Counted from the stretch's first letter, positions 1 through 9,045 are shown. The stretch is 32,216 nt of DNA from Hydrogenophilales bacterium CG_4_10_14_3_um_filter_63_21 (GCA_002784045.1 PFJX01000119.1:1-32216); one strand, 5' to 3'. Translations and numbers: made by a program. The notes: a model not told the origin generated them from the letters alone.

Positions 1-21
1 AGGCCACTATCCACCCTCATG

Positions 22-41
22 GGCTCATAGCATGAGCCTTT
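22..41 (+). terminator. Possible weak hairpin terminator at window edge
   Basis: A 7-bp perfect stem (GGCTCAT / ATGAGCC, 22-28 and 32-38) with a 3-base loop is followed by TTT on the plus strand. It could end a plus-strand gene lying outside the window, or fold downstream of the minus-strand gene that ends at 84. The U-run is short, so this is a weak call. Confidence 0.35.
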
Positions 42-83
42 CACTACTTAACGCGAACTGAGCCTTTTTTAACTCCAGGCCGT

Positions 84-593
84 TTATTTCGCCGGGCAGG
101 CGTCGTCGCCGTGCACCTTGCCGGGAATCAGCAGGAACTGCTCGAACGGGCCCATGACTCTCATGGCTTCACCCTTCGGACCGTCGAACTTGAGGCGGCC
201 GAACATCATGGCGCGCATCGGGCCGTATTCGCCGGCGCCCATTTCACGCCAGCGCTTGGTTTCGGCGTGCATCTTGTAGTCCATGTCGTAATTCAGCGTG
301 GCATGCTGGATCGGGCCGGCATAGACGCAGGTGGTCTTGCCACCCTTGGTGGAGATGGTCATTTCTACCTTGCTGGCCTCACCGCAGTCGGTGCGATACA
401 TGTGGATGACCTTGTAGCCGCGGCCGCCGTCGTTGGGCGCCCACTTCACGGCCAGTTCATTGGTGAGGGCATGGTTGGTGTTCCAGTAGGTGCAGGCCTG
501 CTGCGCCCACTCGTTGGACATCAGGGGGGCGGCTTGAGTGTTGCTCGCGGCCAGGGAAGCCAGGCCTACGAGGGCCAAGGTAGTTACGCGCAT
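84..593 (-). CDS. Secreted SCP2 sterol-binding-like protein
   Basis: A 169-residue protein starting MRVTTLALVG. I chose the start at 593 because GGAGGAGA sits just upstream; the longer frame beginning at 713 has no such site. Residues 1-22 form a typical Sec signal peptide ending near TQA-AP, so the product should be periplasmic. The C-terminal half carries MMFGRLKFDGPKGEAM and GPFEQFLLIPGK, segments I associate with small proteobacterial proteins annotated as SCP2 sterol-binding-domain proteins. Cysteines are present in the mature part (QQACTYW, TDCGE, TTCVY, DDACP), which would allow disulphides in the periplasm. The ligand is unknown; lipid or sterol binding is a family-level guess. The gene lies downstream of the YeeE/YedE pair, separated by about 190 bp. 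Confidence 0.7.
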   Translation of the reverse strand: MRVTTLALVGLASLAASNTQAAPLMSNEWAQQACTYWNTNHALTNELAVKWAPNDGGRGYKVIHMYRTDCGEASKVEMTISTKGGKTTCVYAGPIQHATLNYDMDYKMHAETKRWREMGAGEYGPMRAMMFGRLKFDGPKGEAMRVMGPFEQFLLIPGKVHGDDACPAK

Positions 594-736
594 GGGTGTC
601 TCCTCCAAATGCGGGTTAGGCGGAAAAATGCCGGCGCGAAGGGTAGCCCGCACCTTTGTGGCTGTCAAAAAACACTTTGCTGGCGCGGCCCCGGAACCTC
701 TCAAGTCGATCATCGGGCCGCCCCAAGATCAATTTG

Positions 737-774
737 GCCCCCTCGGGGGGCGGTTCGGGCGATTTTCCCGAGCC
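737..774. other. GC-rich hairpins downstream of the YeeE pair
   Basis: Two adjacent inverted repeats lie between the YeeE-type gene and the SCP2-like gene: a GCCCC/GGGGC stem (737-751) and GGTTCGGG/CCCGAGCC (752-774, one G-U pair, 7-base loop). No clear U-run follows on the minus strand. They may act as a barrier or weak terminator for the sulfur-transporter transcript. Nothing else was seen in 594-784. Confidence 0.3.
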
Positions 775-784
775 GGGGGCACAG

Positions 785-1204
785 CTATCTCGGCAGGTGC
801 TGCTTCAACGCGCCATAGAGCCAGGTGCCATGCAGCGCTCCCGCCAGCACCACGATGGCGCCCAACGAGCCGGTACCGGCGAGGGCGAACATGGGGCCGG
901 GACAGAGCCCAATCAGCCCCCAGCCGAGGCCGAAGATCAGGCCGCCAATGACATAGCTTTTCGTGCCCGGCGCCTTTTCCGGAATGTCGATGGCCTGGCC
1001 GTCCAGGGCTTTGCGTTTTCCCAGGCGCTTGATGATCTGGATGCTGATGGCCCCCGTGGCGATGGCGGAAAAGAGAATCCCATACATGTGGAAGCTCTGA
1101 AAATGGAACATTTCCTGGATGCGATACCAGGATGCCGCTTCCGATTTGATCAGGACGAAGCCGAACAGGATGCCAATCAGGAGATAGGGAAGGTAGCGGG
1201 TCAT
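785..1204 (-). CDS. YeeE/YedE family (DUF6691-type) membrane protein, C-terminal half of a split transporter
   Basis: A 139-residue membrane protein starting MTRYLPYLLIG, the second half of a two-gene YeeE/YedE transporter. It has about four hydrophobic segments (roughly residues 4-20, 40-58, 83-102 and 112-130). The GLIGLCPGPMF segment carries the conserved cysteine of the YeeE/TsuA family, whose members pass thiosulfate or other sulfur compounds through a cysteine-lined route. The start ATG overlaps the partner's stop (ATGA, 1201-1204), so the halves are translationally coupled and probably assemble together. The substrate cannot be read from the sequence; a reduced sulfur species is the family expectation. 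Confidence 0.85.
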   Translation of the reverse strand: MTRYLPYLLIGILFGFVLIKSEAASWYRIQEMFHFQSFHMYGILFSAIATGAISIQIIKRLGKRKALDGQAIDIPEKAPGTKSYVIGGLIFGLGWGLIGLCPGPMFALAGTGSLGAIVVLAGALHGTWLYGALKQHLPR

Positions 1205-1755
1205 TGCAGCATCCGGGGAACCAGGAGCCAGGAGGCGGCGAGGCCGCCACCGAAGATGCCCAGCACGGCATAGAGCGAGGCTAATTGCAGGGTGGACAAG
1301 CCGGTGATGGCGTGGCCGGAGGTGCAGCCGCCGGCATAGCGGGTACCAAAGCCGACCAGAACGCCACAGGCGAACAGGAAGGTGAAGTTGTGCACACTGG
1401 TATGGAAGAGTTCTTCCGGCACCAGGTCGAGGCCAGGCTGGGTGAAACCCCAGGAGGTCAACATGGACTGCGCCGCCTGGCTGAGTTCCACCGGAACCGG
1501 GTTGGCGAATACCACGCCGGCGAGATAGCCGCCCAGCGCGGTGCCGATGACGAAGACCAAACTCCAGGTATGTTCCCGCCAGTTGTAACGGAAGAACTTG
1601 ACGTCGACCGTGGGCGGCTGGGTGATCGCGCAAAGATGGCGCAAATTGCTGGAAATCCCGAATGAGCGATTACCAATGAATAACATCATCGGCACCATCG
1701 AGCCGATCAACGGCCCCGCTACATACCAGGGCCAGGGGTGGGTTAGCCAGTCCAT
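1201..1755 (-). CDS. YeeE/YedE family sulfur-compound transporter, N-terminal half
   Basis: A 184-residue inner-membrane protein starting MDWLTHPWPW, preceded by a strong GGAGGAG ribosome site. It has about four to five membrane segments and the family signature GTRYAGGCTSGHAITG near residues 137-152, which holds the conserved CTSGH cysteine. With the overlapping downstream gene it makes the two-part form of the YeeE/YedE (PmpA/PmpB-like) transporter linked to uptake of thiosulfate or related sulfur compounds. A perfect 8-2-8 palindrome just upstream (1791-1808) suggests control by a small dimeric repressor. recG lies upstream on the same strand, but the 119-bp gap with its operator points to an independent promoter. 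Confidence 0.87.
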   Translation of the reverse strand: MDWLTHPWPWYVAGPLIGSMVPMMLFIGNRSFGISSNLRHLCAITQPPTVDVKFFRYNWREHTWSLVFVIGTALGGYLAGVVFANPVPVELSQAAQSMLTSWGFTQPGLDLVPEELFHTSVHNFTFLFACGVLVGFGTRYAGGCTSGHAITGLSTLQLASLYAVLGIFGGGLAASWLLVPRMLQ

Positions 1756-1790
1756 GTGTCTCCTCCAGGGAATGTGCTGAGGCGGGATTG

Positions 1791-1808
1791 TATAAGTATT
1801 TACTTATA
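1791..1808 (-). promoter_or_regulatory. Palindromic operator of the YeeE/YedE pair (ArsR/BigR-like)
   Basis: The 18-bp sequence TATAAGTATTTACTTATA is a perfect inverted repeat with 8-bp arms and a 2-bp spacer, in an unusually AT-rich patch 36 bp upstream of the transporter start. On the minus strand it overlaps TACAAT, a plausible -10 box, so a bound repressor would block transcription. AT-rich palindromes of this size are typical of ArsR-family dimers, and ArsR-type regulators control pmpAB-like transporter genes in other bacteria (for example PigS in Serratia). No ArsR gene lies in this window, so the regulator is inferred. Confidence 0.6.
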
Positions 1809-1874
1809 GACTGATTATTTTACTCGGACTCTGGTTGGCGAGTACCCGCGCGGCTGTGTGTGGCTACTCGATTT

Positions 1875-3902
1875 TCAGGCTCGGTACAGGTCCAGCCCGC
1901 GCGGCAGCCAGCGGGCGAGGTGGCGCTGGACGCCGCCCTGATACCGCTCCAGCAGGGCGGCGGCGGCATTCCGCGCCTGTTCCAGCAAGTCGGCATCCGC
2001 CTCGGCATCGGCGAAGCGCAGCAATTGCTGGCCAGACTGGCGTGCGCCGAGGAATTCGCCGGGGCCGCGCAACAAGAGATCGGCGCGGGCGATGGCGAAG
2101 CCGTCCGTCTGGTCGTGGATGATCTTCAGGCGCCGCTTGGCCGTATCGGAAAGTGGCCCTTCATAGAGCAGCACACAGGAGGATTCGCGCGCCCCACGCC
2201 CGACGCGGCCACGCAGTTGATGCAGTTGCGCCAGGCCGTAACGCTCAGCGTGCTCGATCACCATCAGCGCGGCGTTGGGCACATCGACACCGACTTCGAT
2301 GGCCGTGGTCGCCACCAGCAGGTGCAGCTCCCCCGCCTTGAAGGCACTCATAACGTCGGCCTTCTCGTGCGATTTCATGCGCCCATGCACCAGGCCAATG
2401 TGTAATTCAGGCAACAGGGCGACGAGTTCAGCATGGCTTTCCTCGGCCGCGCGCAGTTGCAGTTTTTCCGATTCTTCCACCAGCGGGCAGACCCAATACG
2501 CCTGGCTGCCGCTGAGGCAATAATCGCGCAAGCGGGCGATCACCTCGGCGCGGCGATTGGCGTTGATCGTGCGGGTGGCGATGGGCGTGCGTCCAGGTGG
2601 CAACTGGTCGATCACCGAGACGTCGAGGTCCGCGTAGTAGCTCATCGCGAGGCTGCGCGGGATGGGGGTGGCGGACATCATCAGGAGGTGAGGAGTGAGG
2701 GGGGAAGGGTAAACCGCGCCTTTCTCCGTTAGTGCCAGCCGTTGCGCGACACCGAAGCGGTGTTGTTCGTCGACGACCACCAGCGCGAGATGGTGGAAGT
2801 TGACCTCGTTCTGGAACAGCGCATGGGTGCCGATCGCGATGTGAATGTTGCCGTCGGCGAGGCCGGCGAGGGTGGCCTTCTTTGCCTTGCCTTTGTGCGC
2901 GGCGGTGAGCCAGGCGACTTCGATGCCCAGCGGGGTCAGCCATTCGTGGAACTTGAGGTAAAGCTGTTCGGCCAGGATTTCGGTGGGCGCCATCACCGCC
3001 GCCTGGGTGCCAGCGGCCAGGGCAGGCAGAACAGCGAGCGCCGCGACCAGCGTTTTACCGCTGCCGACGTCGCCCTGCAGGAGCCGGTTCATCGGGTACG
3101 GATGCGCCAGATCGCGATGAATTTCGTGCAATGCCCGCTGCTGTGCGGCGGTCAGGGAGAAGGGCAGGGCGGCCAGCAGACGTTTTCCCAAAGCGCCGTC
3201 GTCGGGCAGGGGGAGGGCGCGCAGCACCTGGCGCTGGCGCGCGGCCTGACGCAGAGAGAGTTGCTGGGCGAGAAGTTCGTCGAACTTGATTCTCCGCCAG
3301 GCGAGGCTGTCGCGCGCCTCCAGCGCGGTGAGGTCGGCGTCCGGTGGCGGGTGATGCAGTGCTTTGAGGGCGTCCGCAAAACTTGGGAAATGCCCCCGCG
3401 CCGGGAGCGGGTCGCTCAGATCCGCCTCGGCCAGGGCGGCGGCGACCGCTTTGCGAATGGCGTGCTGCGACAGCCCCGCCACGGCGGGGTAGATGGGGGT
3501 GAGCGACTCCGGCAACGGGGTGTTGTCGCGGACCACGCGAAATTGCGGATGAACCATTTCCGCGCCGAAGAAGCCGGGCCGAATCTCGCCCAGCAGGCGT
3601 ACCCGCGTGCCGGGTTTCAGTAGCGCCACCTGGCTGGGATAAAAGTGCAGGAGACGGCAGATCAGACGGGCATTGCCGGAGGCGCCATCGAGCACTTGGA
3701 CGACCAGTTGCCGGTGCGGCCGGTTCTGGATTTCGGCATGTTCCACCACACCTTCGACCTGCACGGTGTCGCCGAGGCGGGCATCGCGCAGGGAGGTGAT
3801 GCGGGTTTCGTCCACGTATCTGAGCGGCAGATGCAGGATCAGCTCGGCCGGGCTGGCGTAGCCCAGCTTGCGGGCGACCTCTTCCTGCGACGCAGCCGCC
3901 AT
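1875..3902 (-). CDS. recG: ATP-dependent DNA helicase RecG
   Basis: A 675-residue superfamily 2 helicase that remodels stalled replication forks and branched recombination intermediates. The N-terminal OB-fold wedge covers roughly residues 40-130. Helicase motifs follow in order: Walker A GDVGSGKT (277-284), GTHALFQ, Walker B DEQH (378-381), MSATPIPRS, and the C-terminal QLRGRVGRG. The ATG at 3902 is the only usable start, because an in-frame TGA lies just upstream with no ATG, GTG or TTG between. The length matches other betaproteobacterial RecG proteins. It follows ridA by 10 bp and probably shares a transcript with spoT and rpoZ, the classic rpoZ-spoT-recG neighbourhood. No clear ribosome site precedes it, suggesting coupling to ridA translation. 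Confidence 0.97.
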   Translation of the reverse strand: MAAASQEEVARKLGYASPAELILHLPLRYVDETRITSLRDARLGDTVQVEGVVEHAEIQNRPHRQLVVQVLDGASGNARLICRLLHFYPSQVALLKPGTRVRLLGEIRPGFFGAEMVHPQFRVVRDNTPLPESLTPIYPAVAGLSQHAIRKAVAAALAEADLSDPLPARGHFPSFADALKALHHPPPDADLTALEARDSLAWRRIKFDELLAQQLSLRQAARQRQVLRALPLPDDGALGKRLLAALPFSLTAAQQRALHEIHRDLAHPYPMNRLLQGDVGSGKTLVAALAVLPALAAGTQAAVMAPTEILAEQLYLKFHEWLTPLGIEVAWLTAAHKGKAKKATLAGLADGNIHIAIGTHALFQNEVNFHHLALVVVDEQHRFGVAQRLALTEKGAVYPSPLTPHLLMMSATPIPRSLAMSYYADLDVSVIDQLPPGRTPIATRTINANRRAEVIARLRDYCLSGSQAYWVCPLVEESEKLQLRAAEESHAELVALLPELHIGLVHGRMKSHEKADVMSAFKAGELHLLVATTAIEVGVDVPNAALMVIEHAERYGLAQLHQLRGRVGRGARESSCVLLYEGPLSDTAKRRLKIIHDQTDGFAIARADLLLRGPGEFLGARQSGQQLLRFADAEADADLLEQARNAAAALLERYQGGVQRHLARWLPRGLDLYRA

Positions 3903-3912
3903 CTGGCCCGGG

Positions 3913-4293
3913 TCAGCCGATCACCAGCACCGCATCCGCTTCCACCAGCGCGCCACGTGGCAGGCTGGCGACGCCGACAGCGGCGCGCGCCGGGTAGGGC
4001 TGGCTGAAGTACTGCGCCATGATTTCGTTGACCTTGGCGAAATGGCCGAGGTCAATGAGGAAGACGTTGAGCTTGGCCACATCGGCCAGGCTGCCGCCGG
4101 CCGCGGTGGCGACGGCGCGCAGGTTGGAGAACACCTGGTGGATCTGCGCTTCGATCCCCGCCACGAGTTGCTGGCTTGCCGGATCAAGGCCGATCTGGCC
4201 GGAGAGGTAGACGGTGTTCCCCGCCTTGACGGCCTGGGAATAGGTGCCGATGGCGGCGGGTGCGTCGGGGGTGGCGATGATCTGTTTGGACAT
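3913..4293 (-). CDS. ridA: RidA family reactive-intermediate deaminase
   Basis: A 126-residue RidA/YjgF/YER057c protein starting [16 protein letters not shown]. RidA hydrolyses reactive enamine/imine intermediates released by PLP enzymes such as threonine dehydratase, protecting other PLP enzymes from damage. Visible family landmarks are the N-terminal [12 protein letters not shown], the [11 protein letters not shown] strand, the central [16 protein letters not shown] and the C-terminal [20 protein letters not shown], which contains the substrate-binding Arg and Glu. It acts as a cytosolic trimer. It sits between spoT and recG, where E. coli has trmH. The 5' leader contains a 67-bp perfect palindromic repeat (4319-4385) that would form a strong hairpin in the mRNA. 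A longer in-frame start at 4383 lies inside that repeat and is rejected. Confidence 0.95.
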   Translation of the reverse strand: MSKQIIATPDAPAAIGTYSQAVKAGNTVYLSGQIGLDPASQQLVAGIEAQIHQVFSNLRAVATAAGGSLADVAKLNVFLIDLGHFAKVNEIMAQYFSQPYPARAAVGVASLPRGALVEADAVLVIG

Positions 4294-4318
4294 GGTTAGG
4301 TGTGAGGCGTGAGCGGTA

Positions 4319-4385
4319 GGGTGGATAAGCGAAGCGCATCCACCTCGGGTGGCGGTGATGGTGGATGCGCTTCGCTTATCCACCC
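4319..4385. repeat. 67-bp palindromic intergenic repeat (26-bp perfect arms)
   Basis: Two 26-bp arms (4319-4344 and 4360-4385) are exact reverse complements around a 15-base centre. The arm core is GGTGGATGCGCTTCGCTTAT. From memory, sequences of this type recur between genes in many environmental beta- and gammaproteobacteria, so I class it as a dispersed, REP- or MITE-like repeat. It fills half of the 140-bp gap between spoT and ridA and would form a very stable RNA stem in the spoT-ridA-recG transcript. There is no U-run, so it is not a standard terminator. No target-site duplication is obvious. Confidence 0.8.
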
Positions 4386-4433
4386 GATGGAATCAATAGG
4401 TTGCATTGTGATTTTTGAGCGGCGTGAGCGGGG

Positions 4434-6605
4434 TCACACCACATTCACCCCGCGCTCATCGCCCTTGCTCTTCATGCGCATGATGCGCACCACTTCATGC
4501 AGGCCGCGCAGGGCGCGCATCAGGCGGGCGAGGTGCAGGCGGTTCTGCACGCCAACGGTGAAATACAGGCTGGTATAGGCGCCGGCTTCTTCTTCCATGC
4601 GCACGTTGTCGATGTCGGAACCTTCGGAGGCGATGGCGGCGGCAACCTTGGCCAGCACGCCACGCTGGTTGGCGACGATGACGCGGATGCCGACTTCGAA
4701 CAACTTGTCGAGTTGCGCGGCCCAGGCCACATCCACCCATTTGTCCGGGTCTTCGCGGTAATGGCGAACTTGCGGGCAGTCGTGGGTGTGGATGATCAGC
4801 CCCTGTTCTTTCTTGATCTGGCCGATGATGGGGTCGCCGGGAATCGGCCGGCAGCATTTTCCCAGGCGTACCACCACCCCTTCGGCGCCACGAATGAGCA
4901 TGGGGCCGGCCGCTTTGCCGGGCAGCGCATCGGCCTCCTTGGCCAGCAGTTGCCGTGCCACCACATAGGCGAGGCGCTTGCCCAGGCCGATGTCGGCCAG
5001 GGTGTCTTCCCGGCCGCGGCCGAGTTCCTTTTGGAAGCGCTCCCATTGCGCGCTACCCAGGCTGTTCGGCGCGTTGCCCAGGGCGCTTGCGGCCTGGTCG
5101 AGCAAGCGCTCGCCGAGCTGGATGGATTCGTGCCGATGCGTATTCTTGAGCGTGCTACGGATATGGGCACGTGCCTTGCCGGTGATGGCGAAATGCGCCC
5201 ACGCCGGGTTGGGCCGGGCGGATTCCGAGGTCAGCACCTCGATCCGGTCGCCGTTCTTGAGCGGCGTCGACAGCGGCATGAATTCATTGTTGATTTTGAC
5301 CCCGACGCAATGATTGCCCACGTCGGTATGCACGTTGTAGGCGAAATCCACCGCCGTGGCACCGCGCGGCAGGGCAACGATGCGGCCGTCTGGGGTAAAC
5401 ACGTAGACCTCGTCTGGGAACAGGTCGATCTTGATGTGTTCCAGGAATTCCGCCGAATCGCGGCTGTCGGCCTGGATGTCGAGCAGGCTTTGCAGCCACT
5501 GGTTGGTCTGGATCTGGAGTTCCGAGACCGAGCTATCGCCGGCTTTGTAGAGCCAGTGCGAAGCCACGCCGGCTTCCGCGATGCGGTGCATCTCCTGAGT
5601 GCGGATCTGCACTTCCACCGGCGCTCCGAACGGGCCGAACAAGGTGGTGTGCAGGGACTGGTAGCCATTCGGCTTGGCGATGGCGATGTAGTCCTTGAAT
5701 TTGCCGGGAATGGGTTTGTACAGCGCGTGCAGCGCACCCAGGGCCACGTAGCAGGAACGGATGTCTTCAACGATGACGCGGAAGCCGTAGATGTCGAATA
5801 CCTCGGAAAATGCCAGGTGCTTTTCCTGCATCTTGCGGTAGATGCTGTAGAGGTGTTTCTCGCGCCCAAAGATATGGGCCGGAACCTGGCAGCCGGCGAG
5901 CTTCGCCTCGATCGCCAGTTTGATCTTGTCCACCACCTCACGGCGGTTGCCACGCGCCGCTTTCACGGCTTTTTCGATGACCTTGTAACGGGTTGGGTAG
6001 AGATGCTGGAAGGCCAGGTCTTCCAGCTCCTGATACACGTGGTTGAGGCCCAGGCGATTGGCGATGGGGGCGTAGATGTCCAGGGTTTCCTGGGCGATGC
6101 GGCCCTGTTTTTCCGGACGCATCACGTCCAGGGTGCGCATGTTGTGCAGACGGTCGGCCAGCTTGATCAGAATGACGCGCACGTCGCGGGCCATCGCCAG
6201 CAGCATCTTGCGGAAGTTTTCGGCCTGCGCCTGGGCCTTGTTTTCGAACTGGATCTTGTCCAGCTTGGTGACGCCATCCACCAGGCTAGCCACCGCTTTG
6301 CCGAACTCATGGGCGATTTCAGCGGAGCTGACGCCGGTGTCTTCCACCACGTCATGCAGCAGGGCGGCAATCAGCGTCTGTGCATCGAGTTGCCAATCAA
6401 CCAGGGTTTCCGCCACCGCCAGCGGGTGAGTGATATAGGGTTTGCCGTCCTTGCGAAACTGGCCCGCGTGTGCACGCTCGGAAAACTGGTAAGCACGCTG
6501 GAACGCCGCGATATCGGTGTCATTCAGGTAAGCGAGGCGGTCGCGCCGCAGGGGCGCTGGCGCCGCCGCGGGGGGCGCCGGTTCCGCATTCGCCGCCGCT
6601 TTCAT
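4434..6605 (-). CDS. spoT: Bifunctional (p)ppGpp synthetase/hydrolase SpoT/Rel
   Basis: A 723-residue enzyme that makes and degrades the stringent-response alarmone (p)ppGpp. Domains in order: an alanine/proline-rich N-terminus (1-20); an HD hydrolase domain with HDVVED at 84-89 and DRLHNMRTL intact; a RelA/SpoT synthetase domain around 240-390 with YSIYRKM, FKDYIAIAKPNGYQSLHT and VEIQIRT-type motifs; a TGS domain around 400-465 (DEVYVFTPDGRI, LPRGATAVDFAY); a zinc-finger/helical region with KCCRPIPGD; and a C-terminal ACT domain (about 640-715). Both catalytic halves look functional. It lies 22 bp after rpoZ, the usual rpoZ-spoT arrangement, and is followed by ridA and recG. Confidence 0.97.
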   Translation of the reverse strand: MKAAANAEPAPPAAAPAPLRRDRLAYLNDTDIAAFQRAYQFSERAHAGQFRKDGKPYITHPLAVAETLVDWQLDAQTLIAALLHDVVEDTGVSSAEIAHEFGKAVASLVDGVTKLDKIQFENKAQAQAENFRKMLLAMARDVRVILIKLADRLHNMRTLDVMRPEKQGRIAQETLDIYAPIANRLGLNHVYQELEDLAFQHLYPTRYKVIEKAVKAARGNRREVVDKIKLAIEAKLAGCQVPAHIFGREKHLYSIYRKMQEKHLAFSEVFDIYGFRVIVEDIRSCYVALGALHALYKPIPGKFKDYIAIAKPNGYQSLHTTLFGPFGAPVEVQIRTQEMHRIAEAGVASHWLYKAGDSSVSELQIQTNQWLQSLLDIQADSRDSAEFLEHIKIDLFPDEVYVFTPDGRIVALPRGATAVDFAYNVHTDVGNHCVGVKINNEFMPLSTPLKNGDRIEVLTSESARPNPAWAHFAITGKARAHIRSTLKNTHRHESIQLGERLLDQAASALGNAPNSLGSAQWERFQKELGRGREDTLADIGLGKRLAYVVARQLLAKEADALPGKAAGPMLIRGAEGVVVRLGKCCRPIPGDPIIGQIKKEQGLIIHTHDCPQVRHYREDPDKWVDVAWAAQLDKLFEVGIRVIVANQRGVLAKVAAAIASEGSDIDNVRMEEEAGAYTSLYFTVGVQNRLHLARLMRALRGLHEVVRIMRMKSKGDERGVNVV

Positions 6606-6627
6606 CGCGCTGTTTTGTCGCTCAGGG

Positions 6628-6828
6628 TTATGGCTTTTTCAGCACTTCCACGCCAGTCAGGCCTGCCGCTATTTCGCGCAGGGCGAGTACGGCGGGCTTG
6701 TCATGGTTGGCTTCCACCCGGGGGGTGGAACCGGTAGAAATCTGGCGCGCGCGGTAGGCCGCGGTCAGGGTCATTTCGAAGCGGTTGGGGATTTGTTTGA
6801 GACAATCATCCACGGTTACGCGGGCCAT
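6628..6828 (-). CDS. rpoZ: RNA polymerase omega subunit
   Basis: A 66-residue omega subunit starting [20 protein letters not shown], the canonical N-terminus of RpoZ. It binds the beta-prime subunit, aids assembly of RNA polymerase and contributes to a ppGpp-binding site on the enzyme. The central ARQISTG segment and the following helix [11 protein letters not shown] are the family contact regions. The C-terminus is short, as in many betaproteobacteria. It sits directly upstream of spoT (22 bp), the standard pairing. gmk, often found upstream, is absent here; fur occupies that place, 54 bp upstream. Confidence 0.95.
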   Translation of the reverse strand: MARVTVDDCLKQIPNRFEMTLTAAYRARQISTGSTPRVEANHDKPAVLALREIAAGLTGVEVLKKP

Positions 6829-6882
6829 ACGTTTTCCTTCATGAAAGGTTGGGAGAGGAGGCGATTCTATCGGAATGCGCGG

Positions 6883-7323
6883 TCAGCCCTCGCGCACCTT
6901 ATTGCGGTATGGACAGTCCTCCTTCACGCATTCGACATAGAGATGCAGGGCATGTTCAGCCAGTTTGAAGCCATGCTCGGCGGCGATGGCACGCTGGCGC
7001 GCCTCGATTTCCGGATCGTAGAACTCCTCCACGCGGCCGCACTGCATGCACAGCAGGTGGTCGTGGTGACTGCCCTGGTTGAGTTCGTAGACCGCTTTGT
7101 CATTGTCGAAACGCTGGCGGATCAGAATGCCGGCCTGCTCGAACTGGGTCAGCACCCGGTAGACCGTGGCCAGGCCGACGTCGATATGCTCGGAGAGTAA
7201 CGCGCGATAGACGTCGTCAGCGGTGAGATGGCGCTGTAGGCCGGACTCGAACAGGGCGAGGATTTTCAGGCGCGGGCCGGTGACCTTGAGGCCGCTGTGT
7301 TTGAGTTGATCAGTGCTTGCCAT
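6883..7323 (-). CDS. fur: Ferric uptake regulator Fur
   Basis: A 146-residue Fur protein, the Fe(II)-dependent dimeric repressor of iron-acquisition genes. The N-terminal winged helix (about 1-82) includes LKVTGPRLKIL, the DVYRALL helix and the recognition segment GLATVYRVLTQFEQAG. The metal-binding HHDH (86-89) is intact, as are the CMQC pair (C92, C95) and a second C-x4-C pair near the C-terminus (C132, C137) of the structural zinc site. It is divergent from bamE, the usual fur/bamE arrangement in proteobacteria. A 21-bp palindrome in the shared 81-bp intergenic region could influence both genes; I see no classical 19-bp Fur box there. Confidence 0.96.
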   Translation of the reverse strand: MASTDQLKHSGLKVTGPRLKILALFESGLQRHLTADDVYRALLSEHIDVGLATVYRVLTQFEQAGILIRQRFDNDKAVYELNQGSHHDHLLCMQCGRVEEFYDPEIEARQRAIAAEHGFKLAEHALHLYVECVKEDCPYRNKVREG

Positions 7324-7328
7324 CGCGT

Positions 7329-7366
7329 ATGACAGGGTGAGAGGCGGCGCGCTATGATAGCGCGCC
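7329..7366 (+). promoter_or_regulatory. bamE promoter with a palindromic -10 region
   Basis: On the plus strand ATGACA (7329-7334, 5/6 match to -35) and TATGAT (7353-7358, 5/6 match to -10) are 18 bp apart and would start RNA about 40 bases before bamE. The -10 hexamer spans the centre of a perfect 9-3-9 palindrome (GGCGCGCTA TGA TAGCGCGCC, 7346-7366). The palindrome could be an operator shared with divergent fur, or a hairpin affecting fur leader RNA; TTTT follows it on the plus strand. Confidence 0.55.
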
Positions 7367-7404
7367 TTTTATTCCTCCCCGGCAATTCCCTCTCTCTGGT
7401 TTAC

Positions 7405-8594
<1,190 letters not shown>

Positions 8595-8634
8595 CGGCTT
8601 TGACGCGCGATTCGCGTTGAATAGGGACAGTTGG

Positions 8635-9045
8635 ATGCGGCGGTACGGTGGGTTCTTCCTGATTTTTTTCTCGCTCCACGCCGCGGCAGTGGAGGTGATT
8701 GTCAATCGTGGTGTGGCCGGCACCAGCCTGGCGCAGGCCTCGGCGCGCGCCTTGTTCGGCATGCGCCTGGCCAAGTGGCCGGATGGCCGCCCGGTGCAGG
8801 TGTTCGTGTTGCCGGATGATCATCCCGCCCATATCGCTCTGTGCAAGGAACAACTGAATATTTACCCTTATCAGTTGCGCCAATCCTGGGACCGACTGGT
8901 CTACTCGGGATTGGCACAGGCGCCCATCGAGGTGGCTACTGAAGAAGCATTGATCAGCCGGGTGGCGACGACCCCTGGTGCCCTGGGATATGTCAGGAAG
9001 GTGAAACAAAATGATCCAGTCAAGGTTCTCCATGTTGTTGAATAG
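8635..9045 (+). CDS. Small PstS-like periplasmic substrate-binding protein
   Basis: A 136-residue secreted protein starting MRRYGGFFLIFFSLHAAA, with a signal peptide of about 18-20 residues. AGGGA ends 7 bases before the ATG at 8635; an in-frame TTG at 8617 is less likely. The mature part resembles one lobe of phosphate-type binding proteins: VEVIVNRGVAGTSLAQASARALFGMRLAKWPDG, then an SGLAQAP segment and TTPGALGYVRK near the end. Full PstS proteins are about twice this length, and no ABC permease or ATPase lies nearby, so a sensing role is more likely than transport. Its 3' end overlaps the porin gene by 35 bp. Confidence 0.75.
   Translation: MRRYGGFFLIFFSLHAAAVEVIVNRGVAGTSLAQASARALFGMRLAKWPDGRPVQVFVLPDDHPAHIALCKEQLNIYPYQLRQSWDRLVYSGLAQAPIEVATEEALISRVATTPGALGYVRKVKQNDPVKVLHVVE

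Noticed and set aside
22-41. Hairpin considered as part of another mobile element
   Set aside because: The arms are only 7 bp, and no flanking duplication is seen.
1875-3902. RecG suspected of being truncated at the N-terminus
   Set aside because: An in-frame stop lies just upstream, and other betaproteobacterial RecG proteins begin similarly; the length of 675 is normal.
4293-4383. A longer RidA with a 30-residue extension
   Set aside because: The extension is translated from the palindromic repeat, and family members begin at the MSKQI-type start.
4497-6737. A 746-codon open frame on the plus strand opposite spoT and rpoZ
   Set aside because: It is the antisense shadow of conserved genes in GC-rich DNA, with no recognisable domain.
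7324-7404. Classical Fur box between fur and bamE
   Set aside because: The palindrome there is GC-rich and does not resemble the AT-rich GATAAT-type Fur consensus.
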